Origin: Sphagnum compactum
Taxonomy: Eukaryota > Bryophyta > Sphagnopsida > Sphagnales
Reading direction: 5' to 3'
DNA length: 64,000 nt
Assembly: GCA_965153455.1 (NCBI GenBank)
Contig: OZ234499.1
Location: forward strand, 4,881,577-4,945,576
Part shown: positions 21,085 to 35,152 of the stretch, piece by piece
Layout of the letters: each line of letters begins with the position of its first letter
How positions within the stretch are numbered: the first letter of the stretch is position 1
Position numbers and translations under genes: made by a program
The notes under the pieces: generated by a model
Database searches by the model: none
What the model was told of the DNA's origin: nothing
Seen by the model: the letters and a program-made list of their open reading frames with translations, nothing else

Positions 21085-22930
21085 TTGTTAGATTCCATCT
21101 TGTATCACTTCATTAATCCTAAGGTATTTAGATAGAAAGAAGAGTATGCAGCCATTAACATGATTTTTGATAATCTAATTTCCAAGGAGGCAATGAATAT
21201 CTCCCAATCATGTCATTTCAAATGCTTGTGCCAATGTGTTTTTGATGTCCATAATTACATACAAATTGTTGCTTGCAATAATAGTGTTATCCACATCCAC
21301 AACAAAAATGACAAAACCTTGTTGGGCTGTTTTGGCATAAACATTAAAATTAGTTATACAAGACTGAAATCAATCCAGTGTTCAATAAATGATCATCAAG
21401 TTGCTTGTACCAAGCTCTGGATGATTGGCATAGCCCATAAAAAGATTTGTGAAGTTTTAACACCAAATTTGAATCTTTAGGTTTTTCGACTTCTTTTGGA
21501 AATTCCAAATAGATTTCTTCTTCAAGAATGCCATTGAAGAAGGTTGTTTTAACATTGACATTTAATTGATGTATTTTGAGTAGTCATATTGAGTTGTTAA
21601 AGCGAATATGACTTTTATGGAATCAATTTTGACAACTGGCAAAAATGATTAGTTAATTAATACCATGTACTTGAGAAAAACCTCTTGCAACAAGGCGAGC
21701 TCTATATTTCTCAATACTACCATGGGCATGTAATTTGACTTTGAATAACCATTTGGAGTTAACTATAGTACGCCTTGGAGGCAAACTTTCTATGTTCCAA
21801 GTTTTATTCTTCGTTATGGGCTGTAATTCATATTCGATTGCTTCATTCCATAACTTTGCATCTAGGCCAGTCAATGTTTTTTTCATTGACTTATTAATGC
21901 TTCATGTGATTTTCCTTTAATGATAGGTTTGCCCTCCATTGTTTCAATGAGTTGCGTTGGGGTTTTTCTATGGTTTATTGACCATGAATGTAATGGTGTC
22001 GTGTGAAGGGCTTTCATGAAGGATTTTTGGTACATAAACCAATCTATACATTAGTATCTCCATCTTTTGCAATTGAATTAGAATCTCGTATTAATTGATT
22101 CAAATTTGACCATCCTTCTTGGTCAACCCAGAAGTTTTTCAAGTTGAATGCTGGAGGATCTTTGACCAACTATAGTTTGAGCAGGCATGGTGCTTTGATT
22201 TCCCATTGTAGTGTATTGATGAAGAAAATTAAGATTTAGAATGAAATCCTCAATGTTGGTTGAAATGGGTGCCTATCTCTTGTCAACAGCCTCAATGTGT
22301 GCATTGTTTATTTCTTCAAAAATGACATCCCAAGATATCAATATACCTTTGTCATATTTTCTCCTGGGTTTGTAGGCTTGGCTTTCATCACTGTACCCAA
22401 GAAATGTGCATTCAATAGTGTGATGATCCAATTTGCTTTGATGGTCTTTCTAGATCAATGCAAAAGCTTTACTTCCAAATATTTTCAAATGTGAAAGGTT
22501 GGGCTTTTTCCTAGTCCAAATTTCAATGCATGTCTTCCCATGAGGAATAACTTTTTTAGGACTTTTATTTTGCAAGTAATGTATTTGAAGCTTTAAACCC
22601 CATCAAGAATTTTTCTTATGTCACCATTATGTAGTTTAATGTTGACCTCTCCTTGATCGTGTATATCTTGTGTAGAATTATCACCTAGATAAAATACATG
22701 TTTTTTACCCCATTTTTCATATGATATGAACAACTTTTTGTCAAAAGACATGTGTCAAACGGCACCGGTATCAACATACGAGGTAGAAACTTTATCTATT
22801 TTAATAGTCAATGCAGCTACATATAGCTTTTCATTTCTTTCGATAACATTTGCTTGTTTGGCTGCAACCGCTTTAACTGCTGTAATTCTTATTTTACAAG
22901 TTCCAACCATAAGATTGAATTATATAATAT
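21085..22930 (-). pseudogene. Copia fragment: protease, integrase C-terminus, reverse transcriptase
   Basis: Minus-strand reading from high to low coordinates. Near 22770: YVDTGAV then HMSFDKKLF, the aspartic protease motif D[ST]GA, followed by VFYLGDNS and KLHNGDIRKILDGV. Near 22540-22310: KPNLSHLKIFGSKAFA, HHTIECTFLGYSDES and ILISWDVIFEE, the integrase C-terminal region. 21886-21653: WNEAIEYELQPITKNKTW then SKWLFKVK and YRARLVARGFSQV, the start of Copia reverse transcriptase. 21570-21400: FFNGILEEEIYLEFPKE and LHKSFYGLCQSSRAWYKQLD. The integrase zinc finger and DDE core, expected between protease and C-terminus, are missing. Stop codons are scattered through all parts. Confidence 0.85.
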
Positions 22931-23274
22931 GACTCATAGTTTTAAATAGTTTATATTGCATTATATATTTTTTGATATCAATGATTATTTGCATGTTTTT
23001 TTGTCAATCAAATCATGTATGTTGGATATGCTTTAAAACTTACTATGAAAGATGGTGTATTGTTGACAAACACAATTTTGGTCTTTCAATCTTAAGTAAA
23101 ATTGAAATCACTTCGTTCCCAATAGATTGTATCAGAATTAAGGCATGTTGAGTGCCCATTTGTTTGTTCAAAGACTTATTTTGCTTATGGATTGTCATGT
23201 TAACCATCAATTAAACTGTTGGGACGCCCATGGTTTTCATCACAAGTGTTGTGCATTTGGATCCATCTTGAGGA

Positions 23275-23610
23275 TTGATGCAACCACAATTTGTAGAAAA
23301 AATTAATCATGAATGGACATTTGGCAAAAAAGAATTCATCATAAATGAACATTTTGTAATCACAATGAGTAAAAAAGAAAAGAAATTCATTAGGATGATT
23401 CTTGTAGTTGTAATTTGCAAAGTAGCAAAATTCATCATGAACATTTCTACAATCATAATTTGGAAGAAGAAAATTCATCCTTAGGATTCCTAAATTGCAA
23501 TTTCCAAAAAGAAGTTCGTCATGTATGAGCATTTTGCAATCACAATATGCAAAAAACATTAATTACAAGTATTTTTGCAATCATAATTTGTAGGAAAAAA
23601 AATTCATTGG
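23275..23610. repeat. Degenerate minisatellite, about 55-65 bp period
   Basis: Repeated block of the type TTGCAATCACAATTTG, then a purine-rich AAAAAAGAAATTCATCATGAATGAACATT segment, recurs about five to six times with insertions and substitutions. It produces overlapping open stretches on both strands that are not genes. Confidence 0.65.
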
Positions 23611-26600
23611 TTTGGAAAAATCTTTTAAAAACGAGAAAAAATAGTTCTTATCATAATTTAACATAAATAACATGGACATGAAATTAAGGCACATATATAG
23701 GTGAATAGGGGAAAGGGTTTAAGTAGTTAGCCTTCAAATAGGTAGGTAATAAAGGAAAAAATAGATACATGGACAAAACAAATTGTTATATAGATGAAAG
23801 TATATTTAAGATAATGTTGACATAAAAATTTCATCAAAAATCACATTTGTGATTTTTCAGTGAAACATTGTTAAAGATGGCTTGAGATAGGTGATTAGCT
23901 TTTGAGAAATGCAAGCTTTGCAAAGGTTTTCCCCCTCATCCCAATGTCATCAAGCTCTTGGAAGTTTCATAGTATGTTGTTTCCACCATTTTCATCATTA
24001 ATGCCAACCACTTACATATTTTTATGCAATGGGTTTCATGAATCATTTTGGATATTTGCATGGAAAAAATATGACAAAAAAAATGAAAAATCCACAATAA
24101 TGTCGGGATTATTATATATCACATGGTTGTGGTTAATGATCTTAAGGTTTTGCATGTATTTGTTTAAAGAAAAATAATGCACATTTTGGTTTTAACATTG
24201 CATGTGGAATTGGGACTTCTGGATTTTGGTTACATTTGGCAATGGACTAATCATTCTTGGTCTACTACTTCAACTTGTGCACTTACACTCAATAAGAAGT
24301 CTATTGGTAGTATCATCTTCAAAGGTATTACTTGTTTTTTATAGATTATAATTACCCTCCTCAAGCTAGGGTTTTGAAACAAATTAACATGTCATGAGTC
24401 AATGCTCAAAATTTATTATGTATGTCAACATTGAACATCACATATTATGCAAAATTTGTTGTTGGCCATCTCTTCATTAATAGGAGCCAACTATGCATCC
24501 TTGGGTGAATGATTTTTTAATAATATTCTTAAAATTTCCCCATTTATAAGTTTTTAAAAATCATCAAAAAAATCTTTTGACCTTGCAAGATGTTGCATTC
24601 TACTATAATGTAAAGATAGTTTTTAAAAATCTCCCCAAAAATTGTCATGTTTCAAGAATTTCTCCCCCAAAAAAAGTCCTTACAATTAAAAGCATTGGTT
24701 ACAATGTTTAATGAGTGCTTTTAAATTACTTACAAATTAGTATAATTTTTGACATTGAAACATGAAAATCAAGCACTGGTTACAACTATTTTGGTTCATA
24801 TTATTGTGATTACACCCTATTGTATGTCATTATTGAAATCCTTGAAAAGTTGTAAAATTTGGGTGGCATATATTGTTGGTGGAAAACAAAAATTAAAAAA
24901 ATGTAAACCACATAATATATGACAACATAAAATCAAACGGGTGTATTCATATAAATAAATTTTAAATAATCATTATGCACATTTGACATGGAATATATAT
25001 ATATACTTTGGGCATGTTATACAATGTCCCATATAAGAACACAACATATTGAATATGCATTGCAACATGTTTAATTAATAGTGATAAAAGTAAATAAACT
25101 TTGTAAAATTTCAAATAGGGTAGGGTTGATGAGGCATTGCAAAGTTTGATACCAAGTAAACATAAACATGAACTTATACATTTATTTTTCGGGTAAGTAA
25201 AAGATTTTAGGTAAGGATAAGATTTAAGGATTTTTTTGGGTTATTTATTTTCACATTTGGGTTGTCAAATGGATAGTTTTAAAGTTTGTTGTAAATTTCA
25301 ACATCTTATGTTGTTGTTTATGAATGTTTCCTTTGCACCATATACACTTATGAAAGAAAAGCACACATATACACACCTTTTATTAGTTTCAAGGTTGTAT
25401 AGGGTTTAGATCTTATGGATTTTCAAGTTGGAATAGCCTTTTGCCAATTTACATAAATGAAGGCTCCTGATCCGTAACACTTTAAATAATTGAATTTCCT
25501 AATTTATCAAATATTACAGGTTTTTCTACATTATTTTATTTTATTTCTTGCATGGCCATGGTCGTTATAATAGATGCAAGTTTTAGCAATGACATTAATT
25601 CAAGGTGGAGTTTGGGGGATCCCAATAATAATGATAGTTTTCATGTTGAAGATTATGCTTCCTTGGTTTTAGTTTTAAATAATTCACCTTGTGTGACCCC
25701 TTATCATGGTGCAAAAGTTGTTCATATGTTCAGAAGATTTTGTCATAATTCTTACTCATAGATTGAGGCCATGCACCCTTGTAACAAGAGTTTTTGTAGT
25801 AGTGATTATTATTTCATAGACTTTTTTTGGTTGTCCATCAATATGTTCCCTTGAATTTTTACCTTCAAAGTTTGTCATTTTAGATGATAAACCCGCCTTG
25901 ACAACTCCACATTAGAACCCTTTCATATCATCATTTTTTAATCATCACATGTGAATTGATTTTTTTTGTCCTTCCAAACAACACTAACAGATATTTGAAT
26001 TCAATTTAAGCAACATCAAAATGAAAAAAAGGTTAATCCTCTTTAAATCTTTTGTTTGAAATTGATATGGTTTCATGAGTTCCTTGGTGTAATTGATACA
26101 CAATCTTTGTTAATTTTTTCAACAGGTGAAGATTAAACTTGTTATAAAATTATTGGAATTGATAATAATTTTAGGGAAAATTTGTATGATCATGGAATTT
26201 TGTTCTAAAGGTGAAAATCAAGGGCTTCAAGCTTCCTACACACATGATGAAATGGGACAAATGAAAATATATTAATATTCCAACCTTATGTTAATTTGAT
26301 CATCATTGGTAGTGCAAAACAACATAGAGCCCAAGTTAATAAATCTAGTGATGATGTTAAGAACATCTTCATCACAAACCATCAAATTCTTCCAATAAAA
26401 CCAAAGTTGTTAAAGAGATTAACGAACTTTAGACAATTTAGAACCATTGTGCTACACTAGAACCTCACAACAAAAAACATGTTACAATGATGTACCCTTC
26501 TTGTTATGTGTGTGAGAAGCTTGAAGCTCAACAAAAACTTGAGGTGTTTAGACTTCAATTTTGGATTTGCAATTGAAAAGCACAACCAAACATTATTCAA

Positions 26601-28266
26601 CCAACAAACGTTCAAAGTTCAAATTCTTCCAAAACCCACAACTTTAACAAAAGAAACCACCAAGGAAAAAAATATCTACCAATTACAACCAAAGCAAAAT
26701 ACACAAAAGAAGAAAATGATAGTAACAATATTTTAAAAACCAATGACATAAAGTTCTTTCTCAATTTGCGACACATTATTTGTGTGGAAAATAAAATGCA
26801 ATCCTTGAAAAAGAAATGAATAACATTAACTTGTAGTTGAATAATATAGACATGCAAACACATCCATGTAGTGAAACAATGCTTTTGGATACAACAAAAT
26901 GCATGGCATGTATTTTGGGATTGTGGGAATTTGAAGATGAATGAAACTAAATATAGAGAAAAGAAGAAGTTATTTGTATGGATTTTGAAAAAAATCAATG
27001 TGTTGAAGAAGGGAAGATTGTTGTTGCTGTTGAGATGCAACAACAATACACAAAAACACTACAACAATTTAGGTTTCATATGTAGTAGAATTTTTGTGTT
27101 TGTTTACCTTTCCATTGTTAAAGGTAATGGGTTAGTAGTTATGTGACTCATGAACAAGCCACCTCGAGTTCCTCAAAATCAACCTTGAACAATAATGATA
27201 TTAAGGTCATGTGAATATTTTTTTTCCATTACTATTGTTCACTCACAATATGGACAAAAAAATAAAAAAACACATGCATTCTCATGATACTAGAATATTT
27301 GATGATAATGTCCCAATGAACATCATTACTAAAGTAGGGAAAAAAAGGTGGGGTCAACAAAATATTGATGATGTAAGCATTACAATGGGGATTGTAATGC
27401 CATTTCTTTCTTAGGTTGTTGCAAGGGCTTAAATTATTGTGGTAGAGATTTTCTAAAATTAAATTGGTCTAGGGGTTTAAACAACTATAAGGTCCCATAA
27501 TATTTTATTTCACCAAAATAAATTTTGGTTTGGAATGTTTTTTGAAACAAATGGAATGGTGTCTTTTCATATATGTTTTTCAAACTATTTTTTTAACACC
27601 ATAACCACAAATCATGAAGATTATGTGCAAATTTATAATACCTTTTACACCAATTTGCATGGGTGTTGGCAAGGTAAAGTAGACAAAAAAGTAGTCCGCC
27701 CAAATCCGATTTAAAAATGAAATAATTTTGTGATATAAACACAAGAAAGTAGATTCAAAATATCTTTTAAGTAGAAATATGAAAAAACATACAACTGTGT
27801 TTAGTTTATGAAAAGTTGGATACAAAATTTAAACAACTTTGGTATCATAAAAGTAGGTTGAAAATACGTTTGAAGTTGATTGGGTCAATATGGTGTTCAA
27901 ACTTATTTCATATTAAAATTTGATATATTATGATTATAACATGCATAATTTGAAAATACATAAGTATCTTTAGGGCCCCACTAAATTGAAATTTCAAAAA
28001 AAAAAACATTTCATCTACATGTAGCTCATTTTGTAAGATTAGACAACTTGTGCGAGTAAATGCATTAAAAAAAATTCTATTTAAATCTACTTTCAAGATG
28101 GGTATTTTCAACATTTTAAATATAAAATGAAAGATTATCATTATGTTAATTATTTTACAAAATAAATTTTTTACTTTCAACACATTAAATCTTTTTCATG
28201 GCCGCTTGTAAATTTTTTTGAAACAAAGTAATGAACCATCTACTTTACCTTTTCTGCACTCATATC

Positions 28267-28400
28267 CCATTTCTCTTCAATTGAATTTAAATTCAATTCA
28301 ATGTATTTGAATGTAATTAAATTGAATCCAAATCCAATTGAATTTGAATTCAATCAAAATTCAATTGAGTTTGAATTCAATTTAAGTTGCATGCAATGAC
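28267..28400. repeat. AATTGAATT / AATTCAATT palindromic cluster
   Basis: Alternating CAATTGAATT, TTGAATTCAA and AATTCAATTCAA strings give many overlapping short palindromes over about 130 bp. It has low sequence complexity and no coding signal. Confidence 0.6.
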
Positions 28401-30799
28401 ATTCAATATTTCATTCAAATTATGGAACTTAATTTTCAATTTTTAAAAATCATTTCATTGTCATTTGTAATGCATTGCAATGTAAAAATCAAACTAGTCA
28501 TGTATTTTAAATATAATTAAGAAAGAAGGGGATATCATGATAATACATTGTTGAAATTCAACAACAGAAAGTTCATATTTCTAACCCGAGTCATACAATC
28601 ATGGTATTATTATCAAAACCTAATATAATGATGTTTTATTGATGATTATTTGGGTTGACATGTCTATTAACAATAACATTCATGTCAACTACTTGTTAAT
28701 TATGATTTTGACCTTTATATTATCACAAAATTAAGATTTTGTATCAACTTTTATTTGACATAATCACTAAGTAACTTTGGACCTTTATTAATCAACTCCT
28801 TGCACAATGTAATCCTACCACCCTAAGCTTATCTTTCCATGTTGGCTATGGAAATATTTAAAGGAAATTCATTTTCAAAATTCCAAATTTGTTGGTTTGT
28901 ATTTATTCCCTTCATTAAATAATGACCACCAATTGACTATTTTAAAATTTTGAAATGTCATATTTTAGTCTATTTACCTTGATTAGTGATTTAGAAAACC
29001 ACCAAGTCATGTTCGCAAAACCAATATTTATCTTGTTAATTCCATCATATTGTCTCATAATCACACATAAATGAAATGTTGGACTACAATATCCTAGGTA
29101 ATAAACCATTGACCTTATTGATTGATTTTTGACCCATAGTTGGATTTTTGCACATCTACCTTATATCATGGTCTCTTGCAGGTAATGATTAACTATCACA
29201 ACTTGAAGAACATTACACTAAAAGAAATCTTGTCATTGTTGACCAATTCATTTGATTAGATGCAACTAAGAGATCATCCAATGTTCTTGTCCTCATGAGT
29301 ACATGAATACCTAGGTTAAATTACTAGCAAGGTGCTAATAATAACAATTTTTTTGTCATTTATTTTTAGTAATAAAAATAAAAATAACTTATAATTAGAC
29401 AATATACTAAATAATGAAGCTAGTCTGCTTAGAGTTTCTTTCAAATTTTAGGTGTGGTAAGTAGGTATTTCTCAAAATTTTCAACAATAGCAAAAATAAT
29501 TAATTAGTGTCTAACTAGCCTAGCTACTAAGGCACTATTGAACTACCAACCAATTGGGTCTACCACATGATCAATGGATTCATCATCGATTAGAATTGGG
29601 TCCATTTTAGCAAAATATTAGCTATCCTCCACTCCACTTGAGCTTACCTACCTAAATATTTGCTTTTGAGATGATAAAATAAATAATCATGGAATTATTG
29701 CAAGGTGGGGTTGGAAATATTTCAAACCATACCTAAACCATAATTACACATTCATGATATTGAATTTGGATATGAATAAATCTTGCAATGTTAGAGGAAT
29801 TCTACATGCAATAAAATAATTTGCACAAATATATATATTCATTCTATTTCTTGATTGCCCACTTAGTAACATTTAAGTAGGTTAAGAAACATCTACTTAT
29901 TGTTTTGAAGATTTTTGTTTCCCTTTTTTCGCTTTTTTTTCTTGTGGGGAGTTTTGCCACTACAATTTTCAGTGATACAAGTTGTTTTAAAAAAATAATC
30001 AAACAAATTTTAACTAATATTTCCAATTCCTAAAGTGCGTTCTTTGATGGGTTATTCATGATGTTTTTCAATTGCTTCCAATTTTTTAAAGATATTTCAA
30101 TTATTAAAAAATATCTTGTATAATTCATGAATTTATAAACTCTACTAAATTCTACTCTAAATGGCCATGATTGCAACAGTTTTTTAGAAACATAAGGTTG
30201 AGAGGATTTGTTTGAATTTGTAGTTTTTTGATGAATAAATTCTGAATATAATTTAAAACATTTTAAATCAATTTAATTTTGATAAAAATATTATATTGAT
30301 TTTGATTACAAAGGTTTGGCGAATGATTAAACAATAATGAACAATATAAAAAACAATCAAAAGTTGAAGGAAAATAAGTGGATGAACAAATAACTACAAT
30401 TATTGAAATTATTTTGTCTTCAACTTTTGATAAATGCTTCTTTCACTTTTACAAGTTACAAATTTTAGTGGAATGAAATGTGAAGCAATGAACCAAAGGA
30501 ATTTCAACAACATAATAAGACAAAACAAAGAATAACATGAAACAATGAAACAAACAAACAAACATCATGATCATGGGAGCTTGTTAGGAAAGTTTAGATT
30601 CCCAAAACGGATCACTTAATTCCCAACAACAAAACATAAACTTATTGTGGAAGCTAGAGATAACAAAATAGAAAAAAATACAAAGTAAAATTACATAAAA
30701 AAACCCCCAAAAAAAAGAAAAATAAACTCATAGAGAATTCAACTACATCAAATGGCAAGGAAACACATTTCAAAGTAGGAACTTAACGTCACCAAAGGA

Positions 30800-31080
30800 T
30801 TCTAAATATGGGGGGGGGGGGGGGGGGGTGTGGGGGACTTTACGTGTTAAAATTTTAAATTATTTGTGTCAAAGAAATTTTGTTGGGGGGATATTGGGTC
30901 AGGGGATTTTGTAAATTTCCCCACCCTATTATTACCTTTTTTTTTAATATGCACACATTTTAGCCCCATATATATATATATATATTGCATTCAAGTTCAA
31001 TACCCTATATTCATTAAAAATTTTATTTTAGTAAACATGGAATTGCAAAGGAATCAAGATTGTTCTTTCAAAAGTGGATC
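30800..31080 (+). repeat. Dispersed repeat copy headed by a long G tract
   Basis: A run of about 19 G at 30810-30828 precedes ACGTGTTAAAATTTTAAA, TTATTTGTGTCAAA and, later, TTACC..TTTTTAATATGCACA and an ATTCATTAAAAA segment. The same order of blocks occurs at 40500-40770 (ATGTTAAAATTTTACA, CTATTTGCGTCAAAC, TTACCTATTTTTTAAATATGCAGA). The two are diverged copies of one element. Confidence 0.6.
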
Positions 31081-34000
31081 ACTTGCATGGTGAGTTGAGA
31101 CATGCAAAAGTAGTTGCTTGAATGCCGTTAACAATCCATTTCATTATAAACAAGGTTAGCAAATTTTGTGGCCAATGTAGTTTCCATTACAACTTACACA
31201 TTAAAGATTGTAGGATTAGACAACAATAATTGCCAATGCAACTTGTAATTTGAGATACAAATTTTGGTTGATGCAAATGCAATCTTCAACTATTCCTACT
31301 ACAAAAATAGAATAATAAAAACAAAACAAGAAACCTAACTTAACAACAATTCTTACGATCTTGCAATATACCATGTTTAACACCTCACATGATCATGTTA
31401 AATTATAAAGTGATTGTTTTTAACTCATTGAATATGATGGATTTGGCATATTTGTTATGGTGTTTTTACCTTTGCATAGTTGACATTGTTGTGATTCCTT
31501 GTGACCCAATACCATTGTCTCGTAAACCATGTGAAATAGTTCACAAAGATATATGAACTTGATAATCAATTACTTAATAAGTTAAATAGTAGACCATATT
31601 TAAGTTATGATTGAAACAAAGGCACATGAACCAAAAATTAGTTATTATCTTAGGATAAATTCAAACAAACTTGATTTCCAAAGGAATAATTAACAATCAA
31701 ACAAGGCTGCGATTGATAATAGGTAGTGGATGTAGGATTTAACAAACCAATGGAAAACAATACAAGAGCTCATGAGTGAAGAACTCCTAAATTAATACTT
31801 AAAATATTTATAACATATGTTATATATTTTTCTAAAATCACGGATTAACATATATCCTATATTAATTATATTTTAGTTTAAACATAACCTTATTATAGAA
31901 CTATTAAATTATAATTTTCACCTAACAACCAATATATGAGACCATATATTTTTAATCATATGTTTTGTAAATTAGAAAAAGAGTGTCCCCCTATTTCAAA
32001 ACTTTAAACAACTAGTGTTAAGAAAAACTTGAAAGAAATGTTGAGTTTCAATGGATATGCCTTAATTATTTATTTTATTTTTCAAAAATTTGGTTCAATA
32101 ATTGAAATGGATTAAAAAAATTTCAACTTTCACAAATTAAAAAATACATTTATGTATTTGGCATGCAAGTAAATGCATGGTATGGTGTACACAATTTTAG
32201 GTAAAATTAGAACTACATATAATGCCAAAAATAGTTGAATACATAAGATTTCACTAATTTTGAATTCTTTTAAAAATCATATATAATTGATTTGATCTTT
32301 AAAAATAAAATAAGTTATAAAACCATGAATATGAAATTGATGATTAATAATGCCTTTGTGTATATGCACACCATTAATTTCGTAATTAAACAATATTTAT
32401 TTGACATCAATTTATCATTCTCACTAATTTTTCAAAATCATTTTATTTTTGTAGAATAATGAAAAACACTTAGTTGAAGTACATGTTCAATGGAAAAATA
32501 TATTTTACAACATAAAAAATCATAATCATCAACATTATTATAACATAATGCATTATCAAATGTTTTAATATCATCGTGTATGAACTTCATGACTTCAAAA
32601 CAAATTGAAAGCTTTGATGCAAAAGATTCTTTTGTTATGGTTGTATTTTTGTGTGCACAAAATTTTATGAACGATTTTTCATTAAAGTTGATAGTTTTTA
32701 GTTTTTTTACAATTACAATGTTGTGTCAACATTGTTGCAAATTAAAAATATATTTCAATTGATAATTATATTGTTCATATGTGGACCAATTTCACAACAC
32801 AATGACAAATTAAGATGTAGACTATCATTAATTGCAAATTTTCATCACAAAATCTTTTCCATATCTCCACCATGATGCATTAAATATACACAAGTACTAA
32901 AAACTACCACTTTATGATATGTTTTTTTTGTGTAATTTGTAGCATACATTAACCCAAACATTAATATATATGGATGATTGTACATTATTTTTAACTAAAG
33001 CATTTGTGTATCTCATGTTTAGGGGCATTACAAAATATGTTTCTTGATTTTTAAATACCTAACATTCAACCAACTATGTATTTCACTATGCATCCGTGCT
33101 AGGTGCTTGGAACTCAAGGTACATGGGTAGCTTTACCCTCTTTACTAGTGATAATAGTTTGAAAATAGATGTCACAAAAACCTCAATCCAACAATCAAGC
33201 ATACCAATATTAGAACAATACAATGCATATTATAGTCTATTTATTCATTTCAACAATTGTTGTGACAAATTTCTCAACATTTTTGATTCATTTTAGATGC
33301 AATTATTTTCCAATTTTTTTTGGAAGAATACAAAAATATTCTAAGTAGTGCCAAAATCAAGGAGGTAACTATAGTAGATCAAAAGAGTCCAAAACAAAGA
33401 AAAACAAGCCATGTGGTTGAACACCCAAGTTACATAATGTAAGCATCATCATCTATTCCAAAGGTCAAAGCACATTTAGGGTGTGCATTTTGCCTAAATC
33501 ATCATAAATGATGCAAAAAAGTGTTGCTTAGAATGGGCCATTGTTCTTTGCATTCGTTGACTTACCCATTGAGGAGGTGGTAAATAGATAGAATTGTTTT
33601 TCCATTGATTGTTGTCAAGCAATGCCATTTGAGCATGTAAAAACCTAATTGAATTGTAATGCCAAAATGGCAAAGCTCATAATCAAGGTGCGGCTATAAT
33701 AATCTTTAGGTAAAGTTTTAGGGTTTTGCCAAAGGTGGAAAGGAGAAAGATCATATAGAGTACATGAACTCCATAATTCAATATCTCCTCATTTCAGGCT
33801 CTTGAGGCCATTGTAGAGAGTGGATCCATCCATGATATACATGGTATATCATGAGCCTCTAAAATTGTCGACCACATCCAAAATAGTGTGCAAATAATTT
33901 TCTTTCTTGCCTCCACCCACAATTAAAAAAATACTGAACAAGTGTATCCAAGAGAGGATGAGTTCAATGCCCCCACATTGGCCAATCAAAGTGGCTAGGC

Positions 34001-34500
34001 ATTCAAGGTGAATCATATTATTTTTTTCTTATTATTGAAGCTTTTGGAGAGTACTATTGCATCCTATGTGTATTTTTACAGGTCTAAACTCAGTTTCACA
34101 CTATTTAAAGCTTGAACTTCAACCAAACTTTTATTGGTTACAAGCTATTCTACTCCATGTAGCTTTGGACCAAAGACAATGTTTAATTTGTCAAAAGACT
34201 TGCAATTGGTCCTATTTTTGGTCATAAAGGGGGTGTTAGATTTTTGGGGGGGATTTTTTTTTTTTTTTTGGGGGGTGCTGTTCCCAATGTATTCGCATCT
34301 AGTTCCCAAGGGGTTCCCAACAAGTTCCCAATGTGTGAACCCCCAATTGTACAACTCTTTTTTTCTCATATGCTTTTGCACCCAAAAGTTGTCCTCTTTT
34401 GTGTTACATGGGGCCAAAGGGGGGAAGGCATTTTATATAATGCTATGTTAAGAATAGAAACTTCTAATTTGGGGGGAGCCTCCAAAGTTTCAGTTTTTTT

Positions 34501-35152
34501 TTTTTTTGGGTGATGGACCAATCAAAATCGCTGATTGCAAGAAGAAGAAAAAGGAAAAAGAACAAAAAAAAAGAGTTGAACTTGGGGACCAGATCTAAGA
34601 CCTGCCTCCACGATCCAAGCTCCAAGTGCCATGTGTAAGGAAAACCCTAAACGCTTGAAGCTTGTGTGAGAGCCAACACTGCATTTGGGATGATGCATTA
34701 CCAAATCTATCAAATTCTAGTGGTGAAGAAGAGAGAGGGCTATGGCAAAGAGCTACATTACAGAACACAAACTATCACTCTGAAGTGCAACCAGCAACGG
34801 GGTAGCAGCTCTCAAACAATTCAGCTCGTAAGTCCCAATCGAGGTTCACACTCTGACTCGCTGCAGAAGCTTGGATAGGATTTCAGATCACATGAGGGCC
34901 TAGTGTTTGTTTACAAGCTAGACTGAGTGGCATTTGATCCAAGTTGTGCGCCCCCCCCGGGAGCTTCTTGGATGTAGGAAACTCTTCTCCAATTTGCTCA
35001 CCATGAATCCGCCAGGTTATGAGTCGTAATACATGTTGGCCTGACATTGTGATCCACGAAGGTGTTTTTAAACCCCGTGGTGCACAATGTACTCGGAAAT
35101 GAAAATACATGACAGAAATGTTGATCCTTGCATTAACTGATGTGTTTGCTTG
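34501..35152. other. 3' flank of the small basic protein gene
   Basis: Higher-GC DNA without a recognised gene. The portion 35000-35150 is probably the 3' UTR of the minus-strand gene that ends at 35153. No clear AATAAA signal was identified. A C8 run lies at 34951. Confidence 0.35.

Larger units (their letters stand above)
17055..22930 (-). mobile_element. Degenerate Ty1/Copia retrotransposon, nested
   Basis: Protease, integrase C-terminus, reverse transcriptase and RNase H appear in Copia order on the minus strand from about 22.9 to 17.06 kb. The element is interrupted by a CACTA transposon (18473-21084) and by another AT-rich segment (17546-18059), and has lost most of integrase and gag. 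Stops and frameshifts occur throughout. LTRs were not identified. The pogo-like transposase pseudogene lies just beyond its 3' end. Confidence 0.8.
22950..34500. other. AT-rich gene desert
   Basis: No gene is supported over about 11.5 kb. The open stretches are short, on both strands, dominated by K, N, I, F and Y codons and have no domains. Recognisable items are a degenerate minisatellite (23275-23610), AATTGAATTTGAATTCAA-type palindromes (28267-28400), a G-tract with a dispersed repeat (30800-31080), a 10-bp-arm inverted repeat (33829-33851), and G/T homopolymers at 34236-34275. Confidence 0.6.

Noticed and set aside
23200-23559. 119-codon minus-strand open frame
   Set aside because: It lies entirely within the degenerate minisatellite; the peptide repeats (NYDCRN, YCDYKM) reflect the DNA repeat.
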